Notes under the pieces: generated by a model | Seen by the model: only the letters and a program-made list of their open reading frames with translations | Database searches by the model: none | What the model was told of the DNA's origin: nothing | Made by a program: the position numbers and the translations under genes | Part shown: positions 36,572 to 45,981 of the stretch, piece after piece | How the letters are laid out: the number at the start of each line of letters is the position of its first letter | Numbering within the stretch: the first letter of the stretch is position 1 | Assembly: GCF_024347435.1 (NCBI RefSeq) | Contig: NZ_AP025480.1 | Location: 1,488,001-1,552,000, forward strand | Length of the DNA stretch: 64,000 nucleotides | Direction of reading: 5' to 3' | Origin: Vibrio cyclitrophicus | Lineage (GTDB): Bacteria > Pseudomonadota > Gammaproteobacteria > Enterobacterales > Vibrionaceae

Positions 36572-36671
36572 CCCTCCATAACGAGCCGACTTATGTCTGA
36601 GGTGACTTCCGTCTTCATACGACAAGGCCTCAAGAAACAACGAATAGAATTTAACAGATAATGGTGGATGT

Positions 36672-39308
36672 ATGTCTGATGTAAAACTTGAACAAGCTCA
36701 GTACCTTGATAAAAATCAGTACCGGAAACTTTTACCCGGAACTCATTTAGAGTATTTCGATGCTTGCGAAGCGGTAGAAGCGATATCTCCGGGCAGTTAT
36801 AAAACCTTGCCTTATACGTCGAGAGTATTGGCAGAGCAATTAGTAAGACGCTGTGATCCTGAAATCCTTGAAGACAGCTTAAAACAGATCATTGAACGCA
36901 AGAGTGACCTTGATTTCCCTTGGTATCCTGCGCGTGTGGTGTGTCATGACATTCTTGGTCAAACAGCCCTAGTAGATTTGGCTGGATTAAGAGACGCGAT
37001 TGCCGACCAAGGCGGAGACCCTGCCAAGGTGAACCCAGTGGTCGAAACTCAACTGATTGTTGATCACTCTTTGGCTGTGGAACATGCCGGGTTTGATAAC
37101 GAAGCATTTGATAAAAACCGCGCGATTGAAGAGCGCAGAAACGAAGACCGTTTTCATTTTATTGAATGGTGTAAAACCGCGTTTAAAAACGTGAGTGTGA
37201 TTCCTGCGGGTAATGGAATTATGCACCAGATTAACTTAGAGAAAATGTCTCCAGTGATTCAATCTAAAGAAGGAATCGCGTTTCCTGATACCTGTGTCGG
37301 CACCGACAGTCATACTCCTCATGTTGATGCTCTGGGTGTTATTGCAATAGGTGTAGGTGGTTTGGAAGCCGAGACTGTGATGCTCGGTCGTCCATCGATG
37401 ATGCGCTTGCCTGATATCGTGGGCGTTAAACTGACGGGTCAACGACAAGAAGGGATAACCGCAACGGATATTGTGCTTGCGATTACAGAGTTTCTTCGTA
37501 ATCAGAGAGTGGTTTCCAGTTATCTAGAGTTCTTCGGTGAAGGGGCTCGTGCACTGACCATTGGTGACCGCGCAACTATATCGAATATGACGCCAGAATA
37601 CGGCGCGACAGCAGGTATGTTCTATATCGATGAACAGACCATACAATACCTAAAGCTGACAGGACGCGAGCCTGAACAGGTTGAGTTAGTTGAGCTATAC
37701 GCTAAGCAAACTGGCTTATGGGCCGATGATTTAGATTCCGCTCAATACGAGCGTGTGCTTGAGTTTGATTTGTCTAAAGTTGAGCGCAACCTTGCAGGGC
37801 CATCCAATCCCCATCGCCGTTTACCAACCAGTGAACTTGCCAAACAAGGCATTAGCCAATCATCGTGGAAAGAACAACATTCGGCGAAATATAGCGATGA
37901 ACAAATGCCCGATGGTGCTGTGATTATTGCTGCAATTACTTCTTGTACAAACACCAGTAATCCAAGAAACGTAGTCGCCGCAGCATTGGTGGCTAAGAAG
38001 GCCAATCAGCTTGGGTTAGTTCGTAAGCCATGGGTGAAAACCTCTTTTGCTCCGGGTTCTAAAGTTGCCAAGCTCTATCTTGAATCTGCAGGTTTGCTTC
38101 CTGAGTTGGAACAGCTTGGTTTTGGTATCGTGGGCTATGCGTGCACTACCTGTAACGGAATGAGCGGGGCCTTAGATCCTAAAATCCAACAAGAAATCAC
38201 CGACCGCGACCTGTATTCAACCGCTGTGTTATCTGGGAATCGAAATTTCGATGGTCGAATTCATCCTTATGCTAAACAAGCGTTTTTAGCCTCACCGCCA
38301 TTGGTGGTTGCTTACGCTTTAGCGGGTACGATTCGCTTTGATATCGAAAAAGACAGCCTAGGTACAGACAACAATGGTAAACCAATCTATCTAAGTGATT
38401 TGTGGCCAAGTGACGCAGAAATTGATGCGGTTGTCGGTGAGCATGTTAAGCCTCAGCAATTCCAACAAATCTACGTGAAAATGTTCCAGCCAGACGAAGA
38501 GCAGGTAACGACTGAACCGCTTTATGACTGGCGACCTCAAAGTACCTATATTCGCAGACCACCTTATTGGGAAGGAGCGCTTGCGGGAGAACGAAGCCTT
38601 TCAGGTATGAGACCGTTAGCGATTCTTGGCGACAACATCACCACGGATCATCTATCACCTTCAAATGCGATTCTCGCTTCGAGTGCGGCAGGTGAGTACT
38701 TGGCGAAAATGGAAGTGCCAGAAGAAGACTTTAACTCTTATGCGACTCATCGAGGTGATCACTTAACCGCGCAACGAGCGACGTTCGCCAACCCTAAGCT
38801 GTTTAATGAAATGGTGAAAGACGCTGGAGAAGTCGTGCAAGGTTCATTGGCACGAGTAGAACCCGAAGGGCTGGTTACTCGAATGTGGGAAGCGATAGAA
38901 ACCTACATGAATCGCAAGCAACCTTTGATTGTCGTTGCTGGCGCAGACTATGGGCAAGGCTCTTCACGGGACTGGGCAGCCAAAGGTGTGCGTTTAGCGG
39001 GTGTTGAAGTGATTGTGGCTGAAGGATTTGAAAGAATTCACAGAACCAACTTGGTTGGCATGGGTGTATTGCCTCTGCAGTTCAAAGTAGGAACGAATCG
39101 CAATACCTTAGAACTGAACGGCACCGAGCTTTACGACGTGTACGGCGACATTGAAGCAGGTTCTGATTTGGCTCTAGTCATCACTCGTAAAAACGGTGAA
39201 AAGCTTGATGTTCCTGTGACCTGCCGACTAGACACCGCAGACGAAGTGAATGTTTACAGCGCTGGTGGAGTGTTGCAACGTTTCGCCAAAGACTTTCTTG
39301 CACAGTAG
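36672..39308 (+). CDS. acnD: Fe-S-dependent 2-methylcitrate dehydratase AcnD
   Basis: An 878-residue aconitase-family enzyme. [4Fe-4S] cysteines lie in ITSCTNTSNP and ACTTCNGMSG. The C-terminal swivel domain carries YGQGSSRDWAAKG. AcnD dehydrates 2-methylcitrate to a 2-methylaconitate isomer that needs PrpF, whose gene follows 9 bp downstream. This AcnD/PrpF route replaces PrpD, which is absent here. Confidence 0.95.
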   Translation: MSDVKLEQAQYLDKNQYRKLLPGTHLEYFDACEAVEAISPGSYKTLPYTSRVLAEQLVRRCDPEILEDSLKQIIERKSDLDFPWYPARVVCHDILGQTALVDLAGLRDAIADQGGDPAKVNPVVETQLIVDHSLAVEHAGFDNEAFDKNRAIEERRNEDRFHFIEWCKTAFKNVSVIPAGNGIMHQINLEKMSPVIQSKEGIAFPDTCVGTDSHTPHVDALGVIAIGVGGLEAETVMLGRPSMMRLPDIVGVKLTGQRQEGITATDIVLAITEFLRNQRVVSSYLEFFGEGARALTIGDRATISNMTPEYGATAGMFYIDEQTIQYLKLTGREPEQVELVELYAKQTGLWADDLDSAQYERVLEFDLSKVERNLAGPSNPHRRLPTSELAKQGISQSSWKEQHSAKYSDEQMPDGAVIIAAITSCTNTSNPRNVVAAALVAKKANQLGLVRKPWVKTSFAPGSKVAKLYLESAGLLPELEQLGFGIVGYACTTCNGMSGALDPKIQQEITDRDLYSTAVLSGNRNFDGRIHPYAKQAFLASPPLVVAYALAGTIRFDIEKDSLGTDNNGKPIYLSDLWPSDAEIDAVVGEHVKPQQFQQIYVKMFQPDEEQVTTEPLYDWRPQSTYIRRPPYWEGALAGERSLSGMRPLAILGDNITTDHLSPSNAILASSAAGEYLAKMEVPEEDFNSYATHRGDHLTAQRATFANPKLFNEMVKDAGEVVQGSLARVEPEGLVTRMWEAIETYMNRKQPLIVVAGADYGQGSSRDWAAKGVRLAGVEVIVAEGFERIHRTNLVGMGVLPLQFKVGTNRNTLELNGTELYDVYGDIEAGSDLALVITRKNGEKLDVPVTCRLDTADEVNVYSAGGVLQRFAKDFLAQ

Positions 39309-39317
39309 GAGCTTTAT

Positions 39318-40490
39318 ATGACAAACAAACAGATAAAAGTACCTGCTACCTATATGCGGGGTGGAACAAGCAAAGGTGTCTTTTTCAACTTAAGTGACTT
39401 ACCTGAAGCTGCGCAAGTTGCCGGAGAAGCTCGAGACGCATTACTTCTGCGCGTGATTGGTAGTCCAGATCCTTATGGCAAACAAACCGATGGCATGGGT
39501 GGTGCAACATCCAGTACCAGTAAAACCGTTATTGTTTCGAAAAGCAGTAAAGCCGATCACGATGTTGATTACCTATTCGGCCAAGTAGCAATAGACAAGC
39601 CGTTCGTTGATTGGAGCGGTAACTGCGGCAATCTGTCTGCTGCAGTGGGCCCATTTGCTATCCATAGTGGCCTAGTCGACTCGAATCGTATTCCAGAAAA
39701 CGGCGTGGTCGAGGTGCGAGTATGGCAAGTGAACATAGAGAAAACCATTATTGTTCATGTGCCTATCGCTGGTGGTGAAGTCCAAGAACTGGGTGATTTT
39801 GAGCTTGATGGTGTCACTTTCCCCGCTGCTGAGATCCAAGTCGATTTCCTAGAACCAGCCGATGCGAATGGCTCTATGTTCCCAACAGGGAATGTTGTCG
39901 ATTTTTTAGATGTTCCAGATCTGGGTTGCATCAAAGCGACATACATTAATGCTGGGATACCCACCATTTTTGTTGATGCTGAATCGGTTGGTTACCAAGG
40001 CACTGAACTTCAATCAGATATCAATAGTGATACCAAAGCCTTGGCTCTGTTTGAATCCATACGAGCACATGGTGCAGTAGCGATGGGTCTTATTGATTCT
40101 TTAGAACAAGCTGAATCACGTCAACATACACCTAAAGTCGCGTTTGTTGCTAAGCCTCAAGCGTACCAAGCCTCCAGTGGTAAATCGGTTGCTGTCGAAG
40201 ATACTGCCCTTCTGGTGCGTGCTTTGTCTATGGGACAACTGCATCACGCCATGATGGGTACGGCAGCGGTCGCCATTGCTTCAGCGGCGAGTGTGCCAGG
40301 TACGTTAGTGAACTTGGCAGTCGGTGAGGGTTCCCGAGATTTTGTGACCTTTGGTCATCCATCAGGAACCTTAAAAGTGGGTGCTAAAGCTATTCAGACG
40401 GAAAGCGGTTGGAAAATAGAACGGGCAATTATGAGTCGTAGTGCTCGAGTGATCATGGAAGGTGCCATTCGAGTGCCTTTTCCTAAGTAA
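39318..40490 (+). CDS. prpF: 2-methylaconitate cis-trans isomerase PrpF
   Basis: A 390-residue protein of the PrpF/DapF-like fold (opening PATYMRGGTSKGVFFNLSDLP, then GGATSSTSKTVIVSKS and DYLFGQVAIDKPFVDWSGNCGNLSAAVGPFAI). It isomerises the AcnD product to cis-2-methylaconitate. AGGAG lies before the ATG, 9 bp after acnD. Confidence 0.95.
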   Translation: MTNKQIKVPATYMRGGTSKGVFFNLSDLPEAAQVAGEARDALLLRVIGSPDPYGKQTDGMGGATSSTSKTVIVSKSSKADHDVDYLFGQVAIDKPFVDWSGNCGNLSAAVGPFAIHSGLVDSNRIPENGVVEVRVWQVNIEKTIIVHVPIAGGEVQELGDFELDGVTFPAAEIQVDFLEPADANGSMFPTGNVVDFLDVPDLGCIKATYINAGIPTIFVDAESVGYQGTELQSDINSDTKALALFESIRAHGAVAMGLIDSLEQAESRQHTPKVAFVAKPQAYQASSGKSVAVEDTALLVRALSMGQLHHAMMGTAAVAIASAASVPGTLVNLAVGEGSRDFVTFGHPSGTLKVGAKAIQTESGWKIERAIMSRSARVIMEGAIRVPFPK

Positions 40491-40608
40491 AGCGATTGTC
40501 GTGAACGGTTAAATGTTCACGAACACAACGCTGAGAAAAGAGTGCAATCAAGTGCTACAGCCAAAAGCTAGGCGCTTGGACTAATGGATAAATCATGGAG
40601 GAGGCACT

Positions 40609-42513
40609 ATGTCTGCTACGAATCGAATGAACAGAAAAACAGACTATATCACCGAGTATCAATGGGCTAGGGAAGACCCCAATTCGTTCTGGGAAACACA
40701 AGCACAAGCGATCGATTGGTTTGAACCACCAAAAACGATATTACAAACTGACGATAACGGTATTGAACGTTGGTTTCCTGATGGGGTGATGAACACCTGC
40801 TGGTTGGCGCTTGATTACCATTGTGAAAATGGGCGAGGTGATAATACCGCACTGATTTACGACTCTCCTGTTACAGGACATCAATCTTCGTACACCTACG
40901 ACCAACTGCGTAACCAAGTGGCTAAAGTCGCGGGGATGTTAGCAACGCAAGGTGTTACCAAAGGCGATCGTGTGGTGATTTATATGCCAATGATTCCTGA
41001 AGCAGCAATGGCAATGCTAGCCTGTGCACGACTAGGCGCGGTTCACTCCGTGGTGTTTGGCGGATTTGCTCCGCACGAGCTTGCAGTTCGAATTGAAGAT
41101 GCTGAACCCAAGGTCTTGATTACCGCCTCATGTGGTATCGAAATTAACAAAGTTCTACCGTATAAACCGATGGTTGATCGAGCCATCATGGGCAGCCGCT
41201 GGAAGCCTGAAAAAGTCGTGGTATTCCAAAGAGAGCAATGCCTGGCTGAACTGAACCAAGATAGAGATGTACTCTGGCAGCAGGCCGTTGCGGATTCTCT
41301 GCCACATAGCTGCGTTCCCGTTTTGGCAACCGATCCTTTATATATCCTCTATACATCGGGAACCACCGGTAAGCCGAAAGGCGTAGTCCGTGATAATGGT
41401 GGTCACGCGGTCGCGATGAAGTACTCGATGAGCACTATCTACGATATGCCGCAAGATGGTGTTTTTTGGGCGGCATCTGACGTGGGTTGGGTGGTTGGGC
41501 ATTCCTATATTGTGTATGCGCCACTGATTCACGGTTGCACCTCTATTCTGTTTGAAGGTAAGCCGGTGAGAACACCCGATCCAGGAGCGTTTTGGCGTGT
41601 GTGTGAAGAGTACAAAGTGGACGTGTTGTTTTCTGCACCTACAGCATTTAGAGCAATCAAGAAAGAAGATCCCGAAGGCGAGTTACTTACCAAATATGAC
41701 TTATCATCGCTCAAGTCGATTTTTATGGCAGGAGAGCGTTTGGACCCGCCAACATTGGATTGGGTCGAGTCTCATACCAATAAACCGGTTATCGATCACT
41801 GGTGGCAAACCGAAACGGGTTGGGCTATTTCTGCAAATTCGACAGGGCTTGAATCTTTGCCTGTAAAAGCGGGTTCTTCAACCAAGCCAGTACCCGGTTA
41901 CCAAGTAGAAATTCTTAATGAATTAGGTGAGCTTGCTCTGCCCAATCAACAAGGTTTTGTGGCGCTCAAACGCCCGTTGCCACCCGGGTGTCTACCCACG
42001 GTATGGCGTAATCATGATCGATTTGAATCCGGCTATCTGAGCCAATTCCCGGGTTACTATGTCTCCGGTGATGGCGGCTACCTCGATGATGAGGGATATT
42101 TGTTTATCATGGGGCGCATTGATGATGTGATCAACGTTGCAGGGCATCGCTTGTCTACTGGGGAAATGGAAGAGATCGTTGGTGGTCACCCCGCGATTGC
42201 AGAATGTGCCGTTGTCGGTATTCATGATGACTTGAAAGGGCAGCTACCGCTTGGCTTAGTTGTGTTAAAGGACGGAATAAAAGTAGATGGCATTGAGCTA
42301 CAAGCCGAACTGGTTGGTAAGGTTCGTAACGAAATCGGCGCTGTTGCCTGTTTCAAACAAGCTTTAGTGGTAGAGAGATTACCGAAAACTCGTTCAGGTA
42401 AGATCTTGCGTAGAACTATTCGACAGATCGCAGAAGGTGAACAGTACGTGGTACCTTCGACGATTGACGACCCTACCAGCTTAACTGAAATTGCTGAAAA
42501 GCTCGGTAAATAG
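40609..42513 (+). CDS. prpE: Propionyl-CoA synthetase
   Basis: A 634-residue AMP-forming acyl-CoA synthetase. P-loop YTSGTTGKPKG, adenylation motifs WWQTETGW and GRIDDVINVAGHRLSTGEMEE, and the C-terminal RSGKILRR whose Lys is a known acetylation site in this family. GGAGGAGG precedes the ATG. It activates propionate to propionyl-CoA for PrpC and closes the operon. Confidence 0.94.
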   Translation: MSATNRMNRKTDYITEYQWAREDPNSFWETQAQAIDWFEPPKTILQTDDNGIERWFPDGVMNTCWLALDYHCENGRGDNTALIYDSPVTGHQSSYTYDQLRNQVAKVAGMLATQGVTKGDRVVIYMPMIPEAAMAMLACARLGAVHSVVFGGFAPHELAVRIEDAEPKVLITASCGIEINKVLPYKPMVDRAIMGSRWKPEKVVVFQREQCLAELNQDRDVLWQQAVADSLPHSCVPVLATDPLYILYTSGTTGKPKGVVRDNGGHAVAMKYSMSTIYDMPQDGVFWAASDVGWVVGHSYIVYAPLIHGCTSILFEGKPVRTPDPGAFWRVCEEYKVDVLFSAPTAFRAIKKEDPEGELLTKYDLSSLKSIFMAGERLDPPTLDWVESHTNKPVIDHWWQTETGWAISANSTGLESLPVKAGSSTKPVPGYQVEILNELGELALPNQQGFVALKRPLPPGCLPTVWRNHDRFESGYLSQFPGYYVSGDGGYLDDEGYLFIMGRIDDVINVAGHRLSTGEMEEIVGGHPAIAECAVVGIHDDLKGQLPLGLVVLKDGIKVDGIELQAELVGKVRNEIGAVACFKQALVVERLPKTRSGKILRRTIRQIAEGEQYVVPSTIDDPTSLTEIAEKLGK

Positions 42514-42624
42514 GCTTAGCTGTTTGGGCAATTTGATCTTCGGCTTGTTGATTTATGCATAACCCAGCGTGATGGTTTACCTAAACTCTACTTTCTTCAT
42601 CCGCTTATCCATTGCGTCTACTAT

Positions 42625-42661
42625 GACCTCATTATGAACCCCACATATTGAGGTCTTTTTT
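42625..42661 (+). terminator. Terminator of the prp operon, abutting the next gene
   Basis: GACCTCA / TGAGGTC with a 17-nt loop and a run of six T. The right arm contains GAGG, which also serves as the only ribosome-binding site of the gene starting at 42662. Confidence 0.7.
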
Positions 42662-43108
42662 ATGCGAGTTTACTTTTTATTGATTGCTTTACTGGTCAGT
42701 GGTGCTGCTAGTGACAGTATTTCAAAGGATGAAGCAAGTAGAGTGTTGTTAGAGCCATTGAGTCATCCCAAGATATTTAAATGTGTGTCCAAGACTGGCG
42801 TCGATCTCTATCAAGCGGTTTTTGATATGGGCGTGGGGTATGAAGCCGACCCTATTAACTCGAAGATGATCGTTAATTCAAGGAAAGGTCGCTACGAATA
42901 TCAAATCCTAGGCGCTGTAAGATCTGAAAGATCGAGTGAAATTGTCGTGTTGACTCGGCATATTGGAGACGGTGTTAAAGTGGCTGCGATGATTGATGAA
43001 CGAAATGGTAAAATACTGGGGATTGGTGATAAAAATCACTATCGAGATTGTGGTGTAAGACCGCCTCCAAGCGCAGAAAATATTCAGAAATTTTGGTCGA
43101 GGAGCTAA
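42662..43108 (+). CDS. Exported protein of unknown function
   Basis: A 148-residue protein with an N-terminal signal (MRVYFLLIALLVSGAAS). The mature part is of mixed alpha/beta character, with two cysteines (in FKCVSKTG and YRDCGV) that could form a disulfide in the periplasm. No domain recognised. The start lies immediately after the T-run of the prp terminator. A hairpin-like repeat near 43138-43160 may end it. Confidence 0.68.
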   Translation: MRVYFLLIALLVSGAASDSISKDEASRVLLEPLSHPKIFKCVSKTGVDLYQAVFDMGVGYEADPINSKMIVNSRKGRYEYQILGAVRSERSSEIVVLTRHIGDGVKVAAMIDERNGKILGIGDKNHYRDCGVRPPPSAENIQKFWSRS

Positions 43109-43326
43109 CGCTTACCACCCAGTCACAAGAGTTATTGAGACGGCCCTACTGATCGTCTTTTTGTTTTTGCGGAGTGACTAATAAATCAAACGTTTCCCAA
43201 TCCTGAAGTGTTGAGCGACTAATACATAATCAACCGTTATATATTATCTAAACTGGTCTTTATTTATGTTGTTAGGTGTTCTGTTTAAGATGACTTCATT
43301 CCAAACGAAACCAAAGCGAGACACCT

Positions 43327-43728
43327 ATGACATTCACTAAACCTTTTCTTTTAGCGACACTGATTGTGACTCTTTCTGGCTGTGCATCTCCTGCCACTGA
43401 TAACGAAAATGAAAATGCAGCGCGTAATCGTGGTGCTATTGGTGGTGCCTTACTAGGAGCAACGGCTGGAGCGTTGACAGGAGATGCAAGCTTAGCGGTT
43501 AAAGGTGCAGCACTAGGAGGTGTGACAGGTGGCGTAGCTGGTTCGATGAAAGATACGGATGACGCAAGAAATGCTCAAAGAACTCAAGTGACTGCTGATG
43601 GCTTAGCACAAGATAATCGCACCGATGCTGAAAAGCGAGTTGCTGAAGTTGAGGCTGAAATTAAACTTATCGAACTAGAACAACAGCTTGCTGAACTCAA
43701 AGAAGAGAAAGAAGATAACGGCGCATAA
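43327..43728 (+). CDS. Glycine-zipper outer-membrane lipoprotein
   Basis: A 133-residue lipoprotein. The signal ends in lipobox LSGC with the acylated Cys at 19. Residues 35-72 form a glycine zipper (RGAIGGALLGATAGALTGDASLAVKGAALGGVTGGVAG), followed by a charged coiled-coil tail rich in Glu and Lys. This layout resembles the YMGG/SlyB-type glycine-zipper lipoproteins linked to envelope integrity. Single gene with terminator. Confidence 0.83.
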   Translation: MTFTKPFLLATLIVTLSGCASPATDNENENAARNRGAIGGALLGATAGALTGDASLAVKGAALGGVTGGVAGSMKDTDDARNAQRTQVTADGLAQDNRTDAEKRVAEVEAEIKLIELEQQLAELKEEKEDNGA

Positions 43729-43773
43729 AGCTAAAGCCTAGATATTCGTTTAATTCTAAATTATTTAAACAGA

Positions 43774-43799
43774 ATGGCCACGTAATGTGGCCGTTTTTG
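43774..43799 (+). terminator. Terminator after the glycine-zipper lipoprotein gene
   Basis: GGCCAC / GTGGCC with a five-base loop, then GTTTTT. Confidence 0.8.
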
Positions 43800-43913
43800 T
43801 ATCTAAAATACGCACTTCAAACCATGAATTAATTCAATAACTTGTATAGATACTCGCGGCAAGTAAACTAGACTCAGTTTAAATATTAATTTGGTTTGAG
43901 AAGCACAATAGTC

Positions 43914-44393
43914 ATGAATGTCACCTTAAGGGCCGCAAAGCACACGGATTTGGAACATCTTAACGAGTTAATGTTCGATCTCCACCATCACCATCACCTC
44001 GCTAGCCCAGAGCACTTTAAAACGGCAGAAGAGATTGAGCAGGAAAAAAGCATTGCACGTTACTTGGATGATCCTGAATGCTTAGTCTACGTGGCATTAA
44101 AAGGTGAGCTGATTGTTGGCTTTATCTCTGGGCATTTTTGTGAGCTTATCTCAACGGTAAGTAAACCAGTGCCGATGGGCAGTGTCGATGAACTGTTTGT
44201 CTTGCCTGATTATAGAAAAGAATCGATTGCTGAAAAGTTGTTTAGCAAAATTGAAGCGACTTTTGATGATTATGGGGTTGAACAAGTCTTTGTAGAGGTT
44301 TGGGACTTTAATTCACCTGCCAAGGACTTCTATCAAAAAATGGGGTTCACACCTCACATTCAATGGATGAGAAAGGCTTTGCACAAAACGTAG
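43914..44393 (+). CDS. GNAT-family N-acetyltransferase
   Basis: A 159-residue protein with the GNAT fold: beta1 NVTLRAAKHTDLEHLNELMFDL, acetyl-CoA region VDELFVLPDYRKESIAEKLFSKIE and the terminal FVEVWDFNSPAKDFYQKMGFTPH. A run of five histidines near residue 27 is unusual. The usual R/Q-x-x-G-x-G/A pyrophosphate loop is altered (RKESIA), so the affinity for acetyl-CoA is uncertain. ATG 43914 is used. A TTG at 43896 would add six residues. Confidence 0.82.
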   Translation: MNVTLRAAKHTDLEHLNELMFDLHHHHHLASPEHFKTAEEIEQEKSIARYLDDPECLVYVALKGELIVGFISGHFCELISTVSKPVPMGSVDELFVLPDYRKESIAEKLFSKIEATFDDYGVEQVFVEVWDFNSPAKDFYQKMGFTPHIQWMRKALHKT

Positions 44394-44464
44394 ACAGCGA
44401 TTTTGTGCGTGTTTGATTACACTAGAGCAGTCTTTAACTTTTCTCTTATTTTTAGGTAAACTCG

Positions 44465-45877
44465 TTGGCTATTCGATATTTATTAGTTTTCATATTATCT
44501 CTTTTGAGTACTACCTCCGCTTGGGCGAGCAACACTTTGCCCGATCATATCGCGGGCGCTTTGTGTGTAGTACGTGCCGATAACCAAATTGTGTTGGTTG
44601 ATGAATTGATCACGGGGCAATTGTCTCTACCGGGAGGCACTGTGGTTTCTGGTGAGCCGCCATCGGTCGCGGCGCAACGTGAAACGTGGGAAGAGGCGGG
44701 TTTGTCCGTGACGGTCGGTGATGTGTTGGGATATACCGACAGTGCCGTTGTGTATGATTGTGTCTCTGACTCTGAAGTGATCAGTTACAAAGCTCGAAAT
44801 GAGTTGGGTGGCTTTGAGCTGCCGATTTGGTTTGCGCCTCATTACGGCGTGGAAGTCAGCCGAGCGATGTTACTTCCTCCTGCTGAATTGCAAGATCATC
44901 AGTACCGCTATCCAGAACAGTGGTCTGAGATTAACGAGCTGTTTTTATCCGCGATGGACCAACCGGTGACGTATGTGACTGAGCTGGTGGGCGCGGCACC
45001 TAAAGTCCATCAACTAGAATTAGGTTGGATCGTTTCACTTCAAAATATATTCGACATCATACCGAGCGCGTTTTCTAGTACGGTGCTATTGACCGATTTG
45101 TTAGCGAAGCCATGGGTTTTCATTGTGATATTGCCACTAATTGCTTGGTACTTTGGCCGTAACTTCGCGTTGAAGTTTGGCTTCACTTTGATATCTGTAA
45201 CGTTACTGACATTGATCGCCCACCAAGGTTTTGGCTTTCCTCGTCCTCATGCCTACCTTCCAACTTTAAAGTTAGTGATGAGCAGTGGGTATAGTTTCCC
45301 AAGTCTCTTAGCTGCGTTATGGGTAAGTTTAACCTTGTTAGTCTTTTGGAAACTAAATCGCCTCTTGGAGCAAAAAGCTATTCTGATAGTGCTCGCTGGC
45401 CTGCTGTGGATCATGCTATTTAAGTCTTATTCAGGCAGTGCGTTTTTTAGTGATGTATTAATGGGTGGAGTATTAGGTGCATTAGCGACGTGGCATATCG
45501 TGAGATTAGACGCGAAACCGGATGTAGATATCAGTGCCTTATTAAGTTCTAAAGGTGTTTGGTGGGCATTGTGCTTACTGTCGGTTGTTCTCACGGTGAT
45601 ATGGCCATTGCCAACATTCTCATTCTGGGTGGCGATTTTGATGACGATTGCATGCCTAGTGACGTTAACAGACTCGAAACCTTTGGTCGGTCAGTTCTCA
45701 TTCAAGATCGTTCTTGGAGTGATGGCTATGTTGTTAGCGGGAAATCTGCTGATTAGCTGGGCAGGAAGCTTTGTCTCTTTCAGTGGTATTGCTTCATTTA
45801 TTATTGAAACGTTACGTTTCCCAATCTTGATTTTGTTTGGTGTGGTGGCATTTCGTCTGCCTTGGGCTAGAAAATAA
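44465..45877 (+). CDS. Exported NUDIX domain fused to a membrane PAP2-like domain
   Basis: A 470-residue protein starting at TTG 44465 (AGGTAAA upstream). It has a signal-like N-terminus (MAIRYLLVFILSLLSTTSAWA), then a NUDIX domain with an intact Nudix box from G58 to L80 (E64, R72, E73, E76, E77, G79), then from about residue 200 a multi-helix PAP2-type membrane domain. The Nudix part should hydrolyse a nucleoside diphosphate-X substrate outside the cytoplasm. In the PAP2 part RP (260-261) and SGYSFPS (274-280) are kept, but the catalytic His positions read Leu282 and Ala326, so the phosphatase is probably inactive. Confidence 0.8.
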   Translation: MAIRYLLVFILSLLSTTSAWASNTLPDHIAGALCVVRADNQIVLVDELITGQLSLPGGTVVSGEPPSVAAQRETWEEAGLSVTVGDVLGYTDSAVVYDCVSDSEVISYKARNELGGFELPIWFAPHYGVEVSRAMLLPPAELQDHQYRYPEQWSEINELFLSAMDQPVTYVTELVGAAPKVHQLELGWIVSLQNIFDIIPSAFSSTVLLTDLLAKPWVFIVILPLIAWYFGRNFALKFGFTLISVTLLTLIAHQGFGFPRPHAYLPTLKLVMSSGYSFPSLLAALWVSLTLLVFWKLNRLLEQKAILIVLAGLLWIMLFKSYSGSAFFSDVLMGGVLGALATWHIVRLDAKPDVDISALLSSKGVWWALCLLSVVLTVIWPLPTFSFWVAILMTIACLVTLTDSKPLVGQFSFKIVLGVMAMLLAGNLLISWAGSFVSFSGIASFIIETLRFPILILFGVVAFRLPWARK

Positions 45878-45896
45878 TAAGTAGAACGATTCATGT

Positions 45897-45933
45897 AAAA
45901 AGAAGGCTGTGCAATGCACAGCCTTCTTTTTAT
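45897..45933. terminator. Bidirectional terminator between NUDIX-PAP2 and the HAD gene
   Basis: AAAAAGAAGGCTGTGC / GCACAGCCTTCTTTTT with an AAT loop: a 16-bp perfect stem between convergent genes. Confidence 0.93.
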
Positions 45934-45981
45934 CAATGTATTTTAGGTGAGTTAGATAAAGTAGAGGGCTCTATCTAGTGC

